The position numbers and the translations under genes were made by a program. From Mycolicibacterium parafortuitum (GTDB taxonomy: Bacteria; Actinomycetota; Actinomycetes; Mycobacteriales; Mycobacteriaceae): a stretch of 64,000 bases of DNA. A model generated the notes under the pieces. That model had not been told where the DNA came from. It made no database searches and was given only the letters and a program-made list of their open reading frames with translations. Position 1 is the first letter of the stretch; every line of letters starts with the position of its first letter. The DNA lies in NCBI RefSeq assembly GCF_002086815.1, contig NZ_MVID01000020.1, positions 1-64,000 on the forward strand. The letters are read 5' to 3'. Positions 33,053 to 42,757 of the stretch are shown piece after piece.

Positions 33053-34366
33053 GTGACACGTGAAGTCCACCTATTGGCATTCGGAAACACCCGTTCGGCA
33101 GGCCCGTGGCGGCATCCCGACATCGACAGCAGCACCGACGCGGTGCGCCGCCGGTTGATCGACCATGCCCGCACCGCCGAGGCCGCGACCTTCGACGCGG
33201 TGTTCTTCGCCGACGGATTGAACTTCGGGCCCCCGGCCACGTGGCCGTACAAGACCACGGAGGATTTCGAACCGTTCACCACCGCGGGGGCGCTGTCCTC
33301 GGTCACCGAGCGCGTCGGCCTGGTACTCACCGGATCCGCGACACTGCAACACCCGTACCACCTCGCACGCCAGCTGTCGTCGCTCGATCATCTCAGCGCA
33401 GGCCGGATCGGCTGGAACCTCGTCACCAGCTTCGCTCAAGCTGCTGCCGACAACTTCAGCACCGACGGTGTGGTCGAACACGACGAGCGGTACCGGATCG
33501 CCGAGGAAGCGATCGACGTGGTGAAGAAGCTGTGGGACTCCTGGGCGGCTGGGGCGATCGTGGCGGACCGGGAGTCCGGGATCTTCCACGATGTCAGCAA
33601 GATTCACGTACCGGACCACCACGGCACCTACTTCGACGTCAAGGGGCCGATCGGGGCGGCCCGCTCACCGCAGGGCCAACCGGTCATCTTCCAAGCCGGA
33701 TCATCGGACACAGGAAGTCTTTTCGCCGCGCGTCATGCCGAGGTGATCTTCACCGGGCAGGGCAACAGGGGCCGCGCGCAGCGGTTCTACCAGCGCATTC
33801 ACGACGAGGCGGCGCGACAGGGACGGCCCGTTGCTCCGCTTATCACACCGTCGCTGTGGTACCTCGTCGGCTCCACCGAGGAGGAGGCGCGCCGGGTCGA
33901 GCAGACCGCCTACGAGTATTTCAGTCCTGAATACCAGGCGGGTTGGCTGCTCGAGGTCGACGTCGATGTCACCGGTGCCGATCTCGACGGACCCGTTCCG
34001 GCTTCGGCATTTCCGGACCACACCGAGACGCACCAGACCGCGCTGGCGGGCTACCGGGCGCTGGCGACCGAAGGCAATCCGACAGTGCGTGAATTCCTGT
34101 TCCGCACCGTCGCCGGCTGGGGTGCCCAGGTGGTTGGCACTCCGGAGCAGATCGCCGACCAGATCGAGGACTGGTTCACTTCGCGGGCCGCGGACGGATT
34201 CGTCCTGAAGGATCCCGGCCTGCCCGGCCAGTTCGAGACCTTCACCGAACAGGTGGTGCCGGTGCTGCGCAAGCGCGGTCTGTTCCGGCACGAGTACCGC
34301 GGCACCACGCTGCGCGACCACCTCGGCCTCGACGTTCCACCGAACCGCAACGAGATCACCGCGTGA
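33053..34366 (+). CDS. FMN-dependent monooxygenase, NtaA/SnaA/DszA family
   Basis: 437 aa LLM enzyme of the nitrilotriacetate monooxygenase family, which oxidises NTA, dibenzothiophene sulfone and related C-N or C-S compounds with FMNH2. The family marker LSAGRIGWNLVTSFAQAAADN is followed by HDERYRIAEEAIDVV and the long insert KIHVPDHHGTYFDVKGPIG. GTG 33053 fits a leaderless box. Its stop overlaps the start of a second family member (GTGA). The exact substrate is unknown. Confidence 0.85.
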   Translation: MTREVHLLAFGNTRSAGPWRHPDIDSSTDAVRRRLIDHARTAEAATFDAVFFADGLNFGPPATWPYKTTEDFEPFTTAGALSSVTERVGLVLTGSATLQHPYHLARQLSSLDHLSAGRIGWNLVTSFAQAAADNFSTDGVVEHDERYRIAEEAIDVVKKLWDSWAAGAIVADRESGIFHDVSKIHVPDHHGTYFDVKGPIGAARSPQGQPVIFQAGSSDTGSLFAARHAEVIFTGQGNRGRAQRFYQRIHDEAARQGRPVAPLITPSLWYLVGSTEEEARRVEQTAYEYFSPEYQAGWLLEVDVDVTGADLDGPVPASAFPDHTETHQTALAGYRALATEGNPTVREFLFRTVAGWGAQVVGTPEQIADQIEDWFTSRAADGFVLKDPGLPGQFETFTEQVVPVLRKRGLFRHEYRGTTLRDHLGLDVPPNRNEITA

Positions 34367-35748
34367 GCATCACACCCTTCGTCCTGTCGGCATTCACGAT
34401 GTCGACTGTGTCGCACGGCAATTACGGCCTGTGGCGGCACCCGGCCGACACCACGTCCCGCTACACCGACGTCCGTTACTGGGTCGAGCTGGCGAAGTTG
34501 CTCGAGGCGGGAGGGTTCGACGCACTGTTCATCGCCGACGCGGTTGGTCAACTCGACGTGTTCGGCGGTGACGCGTCGGCCGCGCTGGCCCGGGCAGTGC
34601 AGACTCCGGTGACGGATCCGCTGCTCGCCGTCTCGGCAATGGCCGCCGCGACCGAACATCTCGGGTTCGGCATCACGGTGTCCACCACCTACGAGCACCC
34701 GTACCTCTTGGCGCGCAAGTTCAGCACGCTCGACCATCTCACCGACGGCCGGATCGGCTGGAACATCGTCACGTCGCTGCTGGACAGCGCCGCCCGCAAC
34801 ATCATCGGGCGCGACCGGCAGATCCCGCACGACCAGCGTTACGCCATGGCGCAGGAATTCGTCGAGGTCGCGTTCAAGCTCTGGGAGGGATCCTGGGAGC
34901 CCGACGCGGTGGTGCGCGACCGCGCCAGCGGTGTGTACACCGACCCGGACAAGGTCCACCCGATCGCCCACGAGGGTACCTACTTCAGTGTGCCCGGCGC
35001 CCACCTCGTCGAGCCCTCACCGCAGCGCACCCCGGTGCTGTTCCAGGCCGGAACCTCCGCGGCGGGGCGGGAGTTCGCGGCACGCAATGCCGAGCTGGTG
35101 TTCGCCAGCGACCCTCGGCCCGACGTGCTGCGCCGCAACATCGAGGACGTCAAGCGCCGCGCCGCGGCGTGCGGCCGCAGCCCTGGGTCGATCAAGTTCA
35201 TCACCTCAGTCGAGATCGTCACCGACAGCAGCGATTCGGCGGCCCGCGTGAAAGCGGACGAGCTGGCGCGTTACCACGACCTGGACGGAGGTCTGGTGCT
35301 GCTGTCGGCGCTCAGCGGTGTCGACTGGTCGCAGTACGGGGTCGACCGACCCATCGAACAGTTCGACACCGACGCCAGCCGGTCGATCCTGGCCGCGGTC
35401 GATGATGCCGGCCATCGACAACGGATCACCCTGCGCGACTACGTCGGAGGTCTCGGTGGATTCGGGGGACAACTGTTCGTCGGCTCCGCGCAGACCGTGG
35501 CCGACGACCTCGAAGCGTATGCGGAACGCGCCGGCGTGGACGGGTTCAACATCGCCTACCACATCACCCCCGGAAGCTTCGCCGACGTCGCGGAATTCCT
35601 GATCCCCGAACTTCGCCGGCGCGGGCGAGCACGGCCGACCGGTGAGCCGGTTTCCCTGCGCCAGCGCATCTTCGGTGGCTCCAGCGCACTGTTGCCGGAC
35701 GACCATCCGGCTGCTGCGTTCCGGCAGAAAAGAATCTTGCCGATTTGA
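34363..35748 (+). CDS. FMN-dependent monooxygenase, NtaA/SnaA/DszA family (second copy)
   Basis: 461 aa, same family as the preceding gene but clearly diverged. LTDGRIGWNIVTSLLDSAARN and HDQRYAMAQEFVEV are the shared blocks, and it ends with a longer tail including FGGSSALLPDDHPAAAFR. GTG 34363 overlaps the previous stop by four bases, so the two are made together. They could act as paralogues on different substrates or as consecutive steps. FMNH2 must come from a reductase outside the window. Confidence 0.85.
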   Translation: MSITPFVLSAFTMSTVSHGNYGLWRHPADTTSRYTDVRYWVELAKLLEAGGFDALFIADAVGQLDVFGGDASAALARAVQTPVTDPLLAVSAMAAATEHLGFGITVSTTYEHPYLLARKFSTLDHLTDGRIGWNIVTSLLDSAARNIIGRDRQIPHDQRYAMAQEFVEVAFKLWEGSWEPDAVVRDRASGVYTDPDKVHPIAHEGTYFSVPGAHLVEPSPQRTPVLFQAGTSAAGREFAARNAELVFASDPRPDVLRRNIEDVKRRAAACGRSPGSIKFITSVEIVTDSSDSAARVKADELARYHDLDGGLVLLSALSGVDWSQYGVDRPIEQFDTDASRSILAAVDDAGHRQRITLRDYVGGLGGFGGQLFVGSAQTVADDLEAYAERAGVDGFNIAYHITPGSFADVAEFLIPELRRRGRARPTGEPVSLRQRIFGGSSALLPDDHPAAAFRQKRILPI

Positions 35749-35889
35749 TGGCTCACGTCCGGGCTGATGTTCCGGCACCGTGACAGTAATCAAACCCTGT
35801 CGTCGAATCGGCTGTGGGACTGAGGTTTATCGCGTCCACGCGGAAGCCGGAAGTGCCCGTGCCGAACACCGAGAGAAAGCGGGCACACC

Positions 35890-37452
35890 ATGTCCACACC
35901 GACTCGCCCCGCAGTGGCGTTATCCGGCCGGGGCCTCACCTCGGCGGAAGGGACCGGGCTCAAGCGCGACGCCGTCGGCGCGTGGGGCGTGTTCGCCCAG
36001 GGTCTGGCGGCAGCTGCGCCGAGCGTCGCCGTCGCGGTCGTGCCGTTCTCGCTTTTCGTCGCCGCCGGCAAGGGTGCGGCGTGGGCGGTGATCGTGGGCC
36101 TCGGGATCGTCGTACTCATCGCCACCACCATCAGTTTCCAGGCCAAGCGCACGGTGTCCTCGGGGTCCTTGGGCACCTACACCGGCAACGGGCTGGGCCC
36201 CGGTTTCGCGTTCGCGGCGGGGTTCAGCCTGCTCATCGGATACATCGGCTTCGCGACCACCGGAACGCTGGGCGGTGTCCTGTATCTGGACGCGTTCCTG
36301 GAATCGATAGGGATTGTCTCCCAAAATCATTGGTTCCGTCTGCTGCTCGTGTTCGTCGTGGTGGCAGCAGCGGTGTACCTGCCGTACCGCGGGGTGTCGA
36401 TCTCAGCGAAGTACGAGCTGGTCTTCGAGCTCATCGCGATCGCGTCGATCCTGGTGATCATCGTCGGCTCCTACCTCACCTACGGATTCCGAGTCGACTG
36501 GGAGCAGTGGAACCCGCAGCACCTCGCGTCCAGCGCGACGTTCATCGCCGCGGTCTCGGCCGTCGGGTCCTACGCGGGCTTCGAAAGCGTGGCATCGCTG
36601 GGCGCCGAAGCCAAGGACCCGCACCGCAATATTGCCCGCTCCCTGCTGCGCGTCGTGCTGATTCTCGGCGTGCTGTATGTCGTGGCCACCTACCCGCAGA
36701 TCCTGTTCTTCGACAACATCGACGGTGACAAAGCCGTGCTCCCGCAGCTGGCGGACAGCGCAGGCGTGGCGTGGGTCAACCAGATCGTCAGCGGCGCCGT
36801 GGCGATCGCGTTCATCGTGTTCGTCACCGCGGTGACCACCGCCGGTGCCCGGTCGCTGTTCACCTTCGCCCACGAGGGTGCGCTGCCGAAGGCGCTGTCG
36901 CAGGTGCACTCCCGCTATCAGACCCCGTGGGTGGGTGTGCTGTTCATCGGCTCCCTGGCGCTGATCTTCTCCGTTGTGGCGACCTTCAGCTCGGCGGGCC
37001 GGCTGGTGTTCGACGTGTACGGCGGCTACGTGGCGACATGGGGCTTCCTGATCAGCTACTTGCTGGTTGTCATCGCGACACCGATCTGGCTGTACAAGAT
37101 CAAGGCGCTCACGCCGTTGCGGTTGGCGGTGTCGGCGGCGGCGGCGCTGGGTCTCGGCTACGTGATCTTCAGCAACTTCTATCCGGTGCCCGAATTCCCG
37201 TTCAACATCCTGCCGTTTATCTTCGGCGGCATCCTGCTATCCGGGCTGGCCTGGTACTGGTACCTGACCAAGGCCAAGCCGGAGGTGGCGCGTCGCATCG
37301 GCACGATCCAGACCCTGTCGGAGGAGGAGCAGCAGCGTCTCGCCGACGCGGGCATCCTCGACGTCCTCGCGCAGGCCGACGCAGCCTCCGACTCCACCTC
37401 CGACGATGACGATCCGCAGGCCCGCCGGGATCGCGAGCCGGCCGCACCGTGA
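35890..37452 (+). CDS. APC-superfamily amino acid permease
   Basis: 520 aa with about 12 helices. It has an N-terminal VGAWGVFAQGLAAAAPSVAV start, the loop GFESVASLGAEAKDPHRNIA, and a charged C-terminal tail rich in Asp/Glu/Ser (about residues 470-520). It imports an amino acid or amine. The start ATG 35890 has GAGAGAAAG upstream. The 141 bp before it contain a small hairpin (GACAG/CTGTC) and nothing else recognised. Its stop overlaps the next monooxygenase gene (GTGA), tying import to oxidation. Confidence 0.86.
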   Translation: MSTPTRPAVALSGRGLTSAEGTGLKRDAVGAWGVFAQGLAAAAPSVAVAVVPFSLFVAAGKGAAWAVIVGLGIVVLIATTISFQAKRTVSSGSLGTYTGNGLGPGFAFAAGFSLLIGYIGFATTGTLGGVLYLDAFLESIGIVSQNHWFRLLLVFVVVAAAVYLPYRGVSISAKYELVFELIAIASILVIIVGSYLTYGFRVDWEQWNPQHLASSATFIAAVSAVGSYAGFESVASLGAEAKDPHRNIARSLLRVVLILGVLYVVATYPQILFFDNIDGDKAVLPQLADSAGVAWVNQIVSGAVAIAFIVFVTAVTTAGARSLFTFAHEGALPKALSQVHSRYQTPWVGVLFIGSLALIFSVVATFSSAGRLVFDVYGGYVATWGFLISYLLVVIATPIWLYKIKALTPLRLAVSAAAALGLGYVIFSNFYPVPEFPFNILPFIFGGILLSGLAWYWYLTKAKPEVARRIGTIQTLSEEEQQRLADAGILDVLAQADAASDSTSDDDDPQARRDREPAAP

Positions 37453-38651
37453 CGTCCCCGAAATTCCTCGGCGCCGCGACGACTGTTCGCGACAAACTGA
37501 AAGTGACTGCCGCACAGCGGGACCGGTCCGGACTCGATCCGGTCGACGAGATCGGCTGGCTCAAGGACGCCGACCTGCTGGGACTGTTCCTCCCTGAGGA
37601 GTACGGCGGTGCGGGCGCCACCTGGTCGCAGGTGGCCGAGGTGGTGCAGACGATCGCCGAGGCCGACTCGTCGATCGGCCACGTACTGCTCTACCACTAC
37701 TTCGGGAGCCTGGCGGGAACGCGTGCGGAGAACGGCTTCGTCGGCGCCGCCCGGGCCCGACGGATCGCCGGCCGGCGACTGTTCCACGGCACCGTCGCCC
37801 AGGCCGCCTATCCGCCGCTGATCCGGGCCACCCAGACGCCGGAGGGTTTCCGGCTTAACGGGTCCAAGCCGTTCACCAGCGGCGCCGCGGTGGCCGACGT
37901 GCTGCTGGTGTGGACCGTGTTCGACGACGGGACGACGCTGCGCGGCAACGACTTGTCGGGCCAACTGGCGACCTTCCACGTCGAGCGCTCGTCGCCTGGT
38001 GTGTCGTTCGGCGGCGACTGGGACAACATCGGTCAGCGCCTGACCGTCAGCGGCACCACCACGCTGAGAGAGGTGGAAGTAGCGACGACCGATCTGATCG
38101 GGTACGGCTACGGCGCCACCGAAACGACCGCGGCCGACCACCTCGACGTGCTGTACATGTACGCCGGCTTCGCGTCGATCTTCACCGGCATCGCCGTCGG
38201 GGCGCTCACCGAAGCAGCGGAATACACCCGCGGCCGGTCCCGGGCGTGGGTCGAGTCCGGAAAGCAGCGGGCCGGCGACGATCCGCTCGTCCTGGAGCGC
38301 TACGGGCAGCTCTGGACACAGGTGCAGTCGGCCGTCGCGCTGACCACGCGCGCCAACTCCGCGCTCGACGACGTGCGCGTCCAGGGCGCGTCCCTGACCT
38401 GGTCCCACCGCGCCGAGGCTGTGACGTTGATCAACGCGGCCCGGGTACATGCCAGCGAAGTCGCACTGACCGTGGCGAGTCGGTTGTTCGAGGTCACCGG
38501 CGCCAGATCGACGGCCGCTGCCGAGGGGCTCGACAGGTTCTGGCGCAACGTCAGAACACTGAGCCTGCATGATCCGCTGCAGCACAAGCAGGTTCAGATC
38601 GGCGACTACGTCCTCAACGGCACCGAGCCGACACCCGGCTTTTACTCGTGA
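37449..38651 (+). CDS. SfnB/DszC-family flavin monooxygenase
   Basis: 400 aa, acyl-CoA-dehydrogenase fold. Sulfur-group markers are RLNGSKPFTSGAAVADVLLV, GGDWDNIGQRLTVSG and the C-terminal LDRFWRNVRTLSLHDPLQHK. The position normally TTASG reads LTVSG, so it is the most diverged of the three SfnB-like proteins here. Probable reduced-flavin-dependent oxygenase of a sulfur compound. GTG 37449 overlaps the permease stop by four bases. Confidence 0.82.
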   Translation: MTSPKFLGAATTVRDKLKVTAAQRDRSGLDPVDEIGWLKDADLLGLFLPEEYGGAGATWSQVAEVVQTIAEADSSIGHVLLYHYFGSLAGTRAENGFVGAARARRIAGRRLFHGTVAQAAYPPLIRATQTPEGFRLNGSKPFTSGAAVADVLLVWTVFDDGTTLRGNDLSGQLATFHVERSSPGVSFGGDWDNIGQRLTVSGTTTLREVEVATTDLIGYGYGATETTAADHLDVLYMYAGFASIFTGIAVGALTEAAEYTRGRSRAWVESGKQRAGDDPLVLERYGQLWTQVQSAVALTTRANSALDDVRVQGASLTWSHRAEAVTLINAARVHASEVALTVASRLFEVTGARSTAAAEGLDRFWRNVRTLSLHDPLQHKQVQIGDYVLNGTEPTPGFYS

Positions 38652-38679
38652 CCCTTCGCCCGCACCCTGGAGACATTTC

Positions 38680-39672
38680 ATGAGCCTGACCGACCATCGC
38701 AGGCGCGTCGACACCTGGCAGTTGACGCCCGCGACCTCCCACGACCATCCGTTGATCGCAGACTTCCTCGCCACCACCGACGGACTGGCCGGCCGCAAGT
38801 TCGCCGCCGACTCCCGCGATGTCGCAGAACAACTCTCGGGGGCATACCCCGATGCGGTGACCGTGGTCCGCGACGGGACGGGACGCATCCGCGGCTACGC
38901 GGCGCTGCACCAGCCGCACGGACTGCAGCCGGAGATCGTCGCCGATGTGGTGCTCGACCCGGACGCTCCGCCAAACCTCGCCGACGGCGTCGTCGAAGAC
39001 CTGGTGGCGAGGTTCCGTACGGAGAGCGCGGCCATCCCGGGCTCTTTCCTGCGCACTTTCATCGGCGATGCCCAGACGCCGGTGATCGACGCGCTCACCC
39101 GCCGCGGAGCCGTCAGGGAAGGCCAGTTCATCCGGACCCGCAAACCGCTCGGCGACGAGGACCCCGCGGCGCTCGCCGCGGCCTCCCGCGACGGCATCAC
39201 GGTGGTGCGCTGGCCCGAAGTGATCAGCCGCGGGCTCGGTGAACAGGTTCGCCGGCTGCAGTACGACACGTTCCTCGAGCATTTCGGGAACATGTCCAAG
39301 ACGCCGGAGGCGTGGCAGCACCATATCCACAGCCGGTTGTTCGCACCGGATTTCAGCATCGCGGCGCTCGACGACCGCGGCGACGTCGTCGGTTACGTGC
39401 TGGGATCGGTCTACACCGCCGGCACCGGGACCTCGGAGGAACGCAGCGCGCACACCGACTACATCGGGGTGCGCGCAGACCAGCGCCGCAGCGGCATCGC
39501 CGAGCTGCTGCTGCGCAAGATCTGGCTCGCCGCGTTGTCGCGGGGGCTGACCGTCGCCTCTCTCGGTACCGACATCCACAACCGCAGCAACGCCCACCTC
39601 CTCTACGCGCGGCTGGGATACGTCGCCGTCGAGTTCCAGTCCGCCTACCGAATCGAAGGTTATCCCCAGTGA
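38680..39672 (+). CDS. Double-domain GNAT acetyltransferase
   Basis: 330 aa, about twice a normal GNAT, with a degenerate N-terminal half and a C-terminal half holding the acetyl-CoA loop DYIGVRADQRRSGIAELLL. Mycothiol synthase has the same double layout, but the sequence is not MshD. The start is ATG 38680, 28 bp after the upstream monooxygenase; its stop overlaps the next monooxygenase (GTGA). A GNAT embedded among NtaA- and SfnB-type oxygenases recalls Bacillus gene sets in which N-acetylation precedes oxidation of S-substituted cysteines. That parallel is inference. Confidence 0.8.
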   Translation: MSLTDHRRRVDTWQLTPATSHDHPLIADFLATTDGLAGRKFAADSRDVAEQLSGAYPDAVTVVRDGTGRIRGYAALHQPHGLQPEIVADVVLDPDAPPNLADGVVEDLVARFRTESAAIPGSFLRTFIGDAQTPVIDALTRRGAVREGQFIRTRKPLGDEDPAALAAASRDGITVVRWPEVISRGLGEQVRRLQYDTFLEHFGNMSKTPEAWQHHIHSRLFAPDFSIAALDDRGDVVGYVLGSVYTAGTGTSEERSAHTDYIGVRADQRRSGIAELLLRKIWLAALSRGLTVASLGTDIHNRSNAHLLYARLGYVAVEFQSAYRIEGYPQ

Positions 39673-40904
39673 CGATCAACACGACCTACCTGACGGCGCC
39701 CACCGCGGATCTCACCGATCTGCAGGACCGCTTCCAGCCGGTGTTCGACAAGGTCGCCGAAGGCAACGTCGAACGCGAACGCCGCCGGGTGCTTCCGCAC
39801 GAACAGGTCCGGCTGCTCAACGACGCCGACTTCGGGAAGCTGCGAATCCCGGTGGAGCGCGGCGGCCTCGGCGCATCGCTGGAGCAGACCTTCCTGCTGC
39901 TGGCCGACCTCGGTGCGGCGGACTCCAACGTGGCCCACATCTGGCGCAACCATCTGGCGTTCGTCGAGGATCGGCTCAACGCCCCGGTGTCGGACACCAA
40001 CGATGCGTGGATCGCCCGCTTTCTGGACGGCGAGTTTGTCGGCGGCGGCTGGACCGAGGCCAACAACGTCACCCTCGCCAACATGACGACCACGGTGACC
40101 GCCCGCGACGACCATTGGGTTGTGACGGGGTCGAAATACTATGCCACCGGCAGCCTCTACGCCGACTGGCTCGACGTCATCGGCCGTGACAGCGACGGAG
40201 AACTGGTCGCCGCGTTGGTGCGCCGCACCGACCCCGGGGTCACGCTGGTCGACGACTGGCAGGGATTCGGGCAGCGAACCACCGCGAGTGGCTCGGCTCG
40301 CTACGACGGCGTCCGCGCCGAGCGCGGCAACGTGTTCCCCGCCGCGGAACGCTTCACCTACCAGCCGCACTTCTACCAGATCGCGATGCTGTCGGTGCTG
40401 ACCGGCATCACCCGTGCCGCGTTGCGGGACGGTTCGGCGGCGCTGGCGGACCGCAAACGCAATTATCCGCAGGGGCTGGCCGAGAAGCCCACCGACGACG
40501 CCCAGCTGCTGCAGGTGATCGGGGAGGTGTCGGCCGACGTGTTCGCGGCCGGGGCAGCGCTCGGGCTCAGCGCGCGCAGCCTCGACGGCATCGTCGCGGG
40601 ACGGATCTCCGGCGACGACGCCAGGGCGCGGCAGCGGCTCATCGACGCAGAGGTCGCGGTGACCCAGGCGCAGTTGGTGATCATCGGTTCCGCGCTGCGC
40701 ACCACGACGAACATCTTCGACGCACTCGGCGCCTCGGGCGTTTCGGAAGGCTTCGCACTCGATCGTCATTGGCGCAATGCGCGCACCCTTGCATCCCACA
40801 ATCCGCGGGTGTACAAGGCCCGCATCCTCGGTGACTGGCTGATCAACGCCAAGGATCCGGTGCCCGATCTGGCGGCCCGCGGACGCGGCGGCCAGGGCGA
40901 CTGA
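39669..40904 (+). CDS. SfnB/DszC-family flavin monooxygenase
   Basis: 411 aa. Strong SfnB markers are VTGSKYYATGSLYADWLDVI, DDWQGFGQRTTASG and LDRHWRNARTLASHNPRVYK. GTG 39669 is coupled to the GNAT stop. Last gene of the run that begins with the NtaA-like genes at 33053; a strong terminator follows 12 bp after the stop. Longer in-frame reading (from 39312) lies inside the GNAT gene and is rejected. Confidence 0.85.
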   Translation: MTINTTYLTAPTADLTDLQDRFQPVFDKVAEGNVERERRRVLPHEQVRLLNDADFGKLRIPVERGGLGASLEQTFLLLADLGAADSNVAHIWRNHLAFVEDRLNAPVSDTNDAWIARFLDGEFVGGGWTEANNVTLANMTTTVTARDDHWVVTGSKYYATGSLYADWLDVIGRDSDGELVAALVRRTDPGVTLVDDWQGFGQRTTASGSARYDGVRAERGNVFPAAERFTYQPHFYQIAMLSVLTGITRAALRDGSAALADRKRNYPQGLAEKPTDDAQLLQVIGEVSADVFAAGAALGLSARSLDGIVAGRISGDDARARQRLIDAEVAVTQAQLVIIGSALRTTTNIFDALGASGVSEGFALDRHWRNARTLASHNPRVYKARILGDWLINAKDPVPDLAARGRGGQGD

Positions 40905-40916
40905 GATCTGAACAAA

Positions 40917-40958
40917 GCGCGTGGTGCCGACCGGGGGGCCGGCACCACGCGCCTTTTT
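40917..40958 (+). terminator. Rho-independent terminator
   Basis: A 13-bp perfect stem (40917-40929 with 40940-40952), a ten-base loop and a T5 tract at 40954-40958. It ends the rightward monooxygenase operon. On the other strand the hairpin is followed by only three T, so it is a weaker stop for the leftward ABC operon that ends at 40961. Confidence 0.88.
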
Positions 40959-40960
40959 CG

Positions 40961-42724
40961 TTATCCCGTCACGGCGATGTTGGTGATGTCGCCGCCGTTG
41001 CCCAGTGACTGCCACGTCCAATTCGTCACCCGGTCCGAGGTGGGCACCGACTTCACTCGCTCGATCAACGGGAACCACGCAAGATCCTCGGTGGCGATCC
41101 TGTTGGCCTGCTTCCAGTCCTCGGTCGAATCCTCGGCGGCGAACGCACGACGCACCGCAGCATTGAGTTCGGGGTTGTCGTAGGTGACACCGTTCCAGGT
41201 GCCGCCCGGAGCGAATTCCGAATCCAGCCAGCCGCCCAGAGTCATCCTGGCGCTGTTGCCTTGCCAGTCCGGGGTCCAGTTGGTGATGGCGAGGTCCCAC
41301 TGGTCGAGCTTGGACTTGTCGGCGAGGAATGCGCTGAACGCACCCCAGCTCTCGCCCGGTATCGGGGTCAGCCGCACCGTGATTCCGCTGCGTTCGGCTG
41401 CCGCCTGCACCGAGGTGGCGATCTTCTCGAATTCCGGGGTGTTGCGGTACGCGACGTTGACGGTCAGGTCCTGCTGACCGGCTTCCGTCAGCAGCGCCTT
41501 CGCCTTCTCTGGATCGCCCTTGTCTTCCGGTGTCGGGTAGGGGTTCTCCTCGTTGTATCCCGTGATCGTCGAGGTCAGGATCTCGTTGCTGACGATCGCG
41601 GAATCCGGTCCGCCGAGCCCGCGGACGATGTCGGCCCGATTCAACGAGTAGTTGAAGGCCTGCCGGACCCGGAGATCCTTGAGTGCACCCTGAGCAGGTG
41701 TCGCCGGTTCGGCCGGATTGTTCCAGCTGATGAAGATCGCCGAACCGCTTGCCGACTTGTGCAGGTGGTCCGGGTCGGTCTTTTTGTACTGGGCGATCAC
41801 GTTGGCCGGATAGGACCGGATGTAGAGTCCGATGTCGGCGGTACCGGTCTGCAACTGCTGGGAGGCCGCGTCGGCTGAGGCGACTGTCGTATCGAAGACG
41901 ATCTTGTCCGCGTACGCTTTTCGCGGGTCTCCGTCGCTGTTGTACTCGGGCACCTTCGTCAGGGTCAGCTGACGGTCGGGCTCGTAGGACTCGATGAAGT
42001 ACGGGCCGCTGGAGACGTAGTTCTTCCGGAACTCCAGGCTGTCGGCGAAGTACTTCGACACCACCTCTTCGGGCAGCGGCGACACGAAGTTCAGCGTCAG
42101 GATGTCGAGGATGTCGCTCGCCGGCTGGGTCAGAGTCAGCTGTAAGGTCCTGTCGTCCAGCGCCTTCAGCCCGCTGATCTCGTGGGTGTCGATGAACTCC
42201 TGCACCGCGGCCAGATCGCCCGTGGGCACCTTGGCGAATTCGGCGGCGTACTCCTCGAACCCGGCGAACAGCGCGTTGTAGTAGGTGATCGCACTGACCT
42301 GGGCATTGGGATCGGGGAAACGCTTGACGGCGTAGACGAAATCGTGCGCGGTGATCGGGCGCGTCGAGGCACCCGAGAAGTTGATGTCGTCGCGCAGATG
42401 GAAGGTGTAGGTCAGCTTGTCCGGGCTGACCTCCCAGCTCTCGGCCAGGTCTGGCACGACTTCGGTGTCGGCCCCGATGCTCTCCTGGTTCCCGGCGTAG
42501 GTGACGAGCTGCCGCGTCGTCGCCCTGATCACCTGCCACGATTCCGCGGAATAGGCGATCAACGGGTCCAGTGCATCAATGTCGCCGACCGAAGCCACCT
42601 TGAGGGTGCCGCCGTAGAGCTGCGACGGGTCACCGGGGGCGGCCTGCTCATCGCTGGCGCCGCACCCGGACACCAACATCACCGCCCCCGCCATCGCAGC
42701 GACAGCGCGTACTACCGATCTCAT
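40961..42724 (-). CDS. Peptide/opine-type ABC transporter substrate-binding lipoprotein
   Basis: 587 aa family 5 solute-binding protein. Lipobox VSGC (Cys21) anchors it to the membrane. The family blocks LYGGTLKVASVGDIDALDP and DLAESWEVSPDKLTYTFHLR are clear. This family binds peptides, nickel, glutathione or opines. Unusually it is the last gene of its operon (ATPase, permease, permease, binding protein). The neighbours suggest a sulfur-containing peptide or amino acid ligand, which is inference. Confidence 0.88.
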   Translation of the reverse strand: MRSVVRAVAAMAGAVMLVSGCGASDEQAAPGDPSQLYGGTLKVASVGDIDALDPLIAYSAESWQVIRATTRQLVTYAGNQESIGADTEVVPDLAESWEVSPDKLTYTFHLRDDINFSGASTRPITAHDFVYAVKRFPDPNAQVSAITYYNALFAGFEEYAAEFAKVPTGDLAAVQEFIDTHEISGLKALDDRTLQLTLTQPASDILDILTLNFVSPLPEEVVSKYFADSLEFRKNYVSSGPYFIESYEPDRQLTLTKVPEYNSDGDPRKAYADKIVFDTTVASADAASQQLQTGTADIGLYIRSYPANVIAQYKKTDPDHLHKSASGSAIFISWNNPAEPATPAQGALKDLRVRQAFNYSLNRADIVRGLGGPDSAIVSNEILTSTITGYNEENPYPTPEDKGDPEKAKALLTEAGQQDLTVNVAYRNTPEFEKIATSVQAAAERSGITVRLTPIPGESWGAFSAFLADKSKLDQWDLAITNWTPDWQGNSARMTLGGWLDSEFAPGGTWNGVTYDNPELNAAVRRAFAAEDSTEDWKQANRIATEDLAWFPLIERVKSVPTSDRVTNWTWQSLGNGGDITNIAVTG

Positions 42725-42757
42725 CGTTATTTCTCCTTGTGTGTTGCGGTGCGCGGT

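Noticed and set aside
35749..35889. The 141-bp leader of the second APC permease as a riboswitch
   Set aside because: Only a small GACAG/CTGTC hairpin is visible; I cannot match any known aptamer consensus.
39660..42539. A 959-codon minus-strand frame spanning the SfnB-like gene, the terminator and the binding-protein gene
   Set aside because: It crosses a strong terminator hairpin and two real genes in other frames, and its composition is not protein-like.
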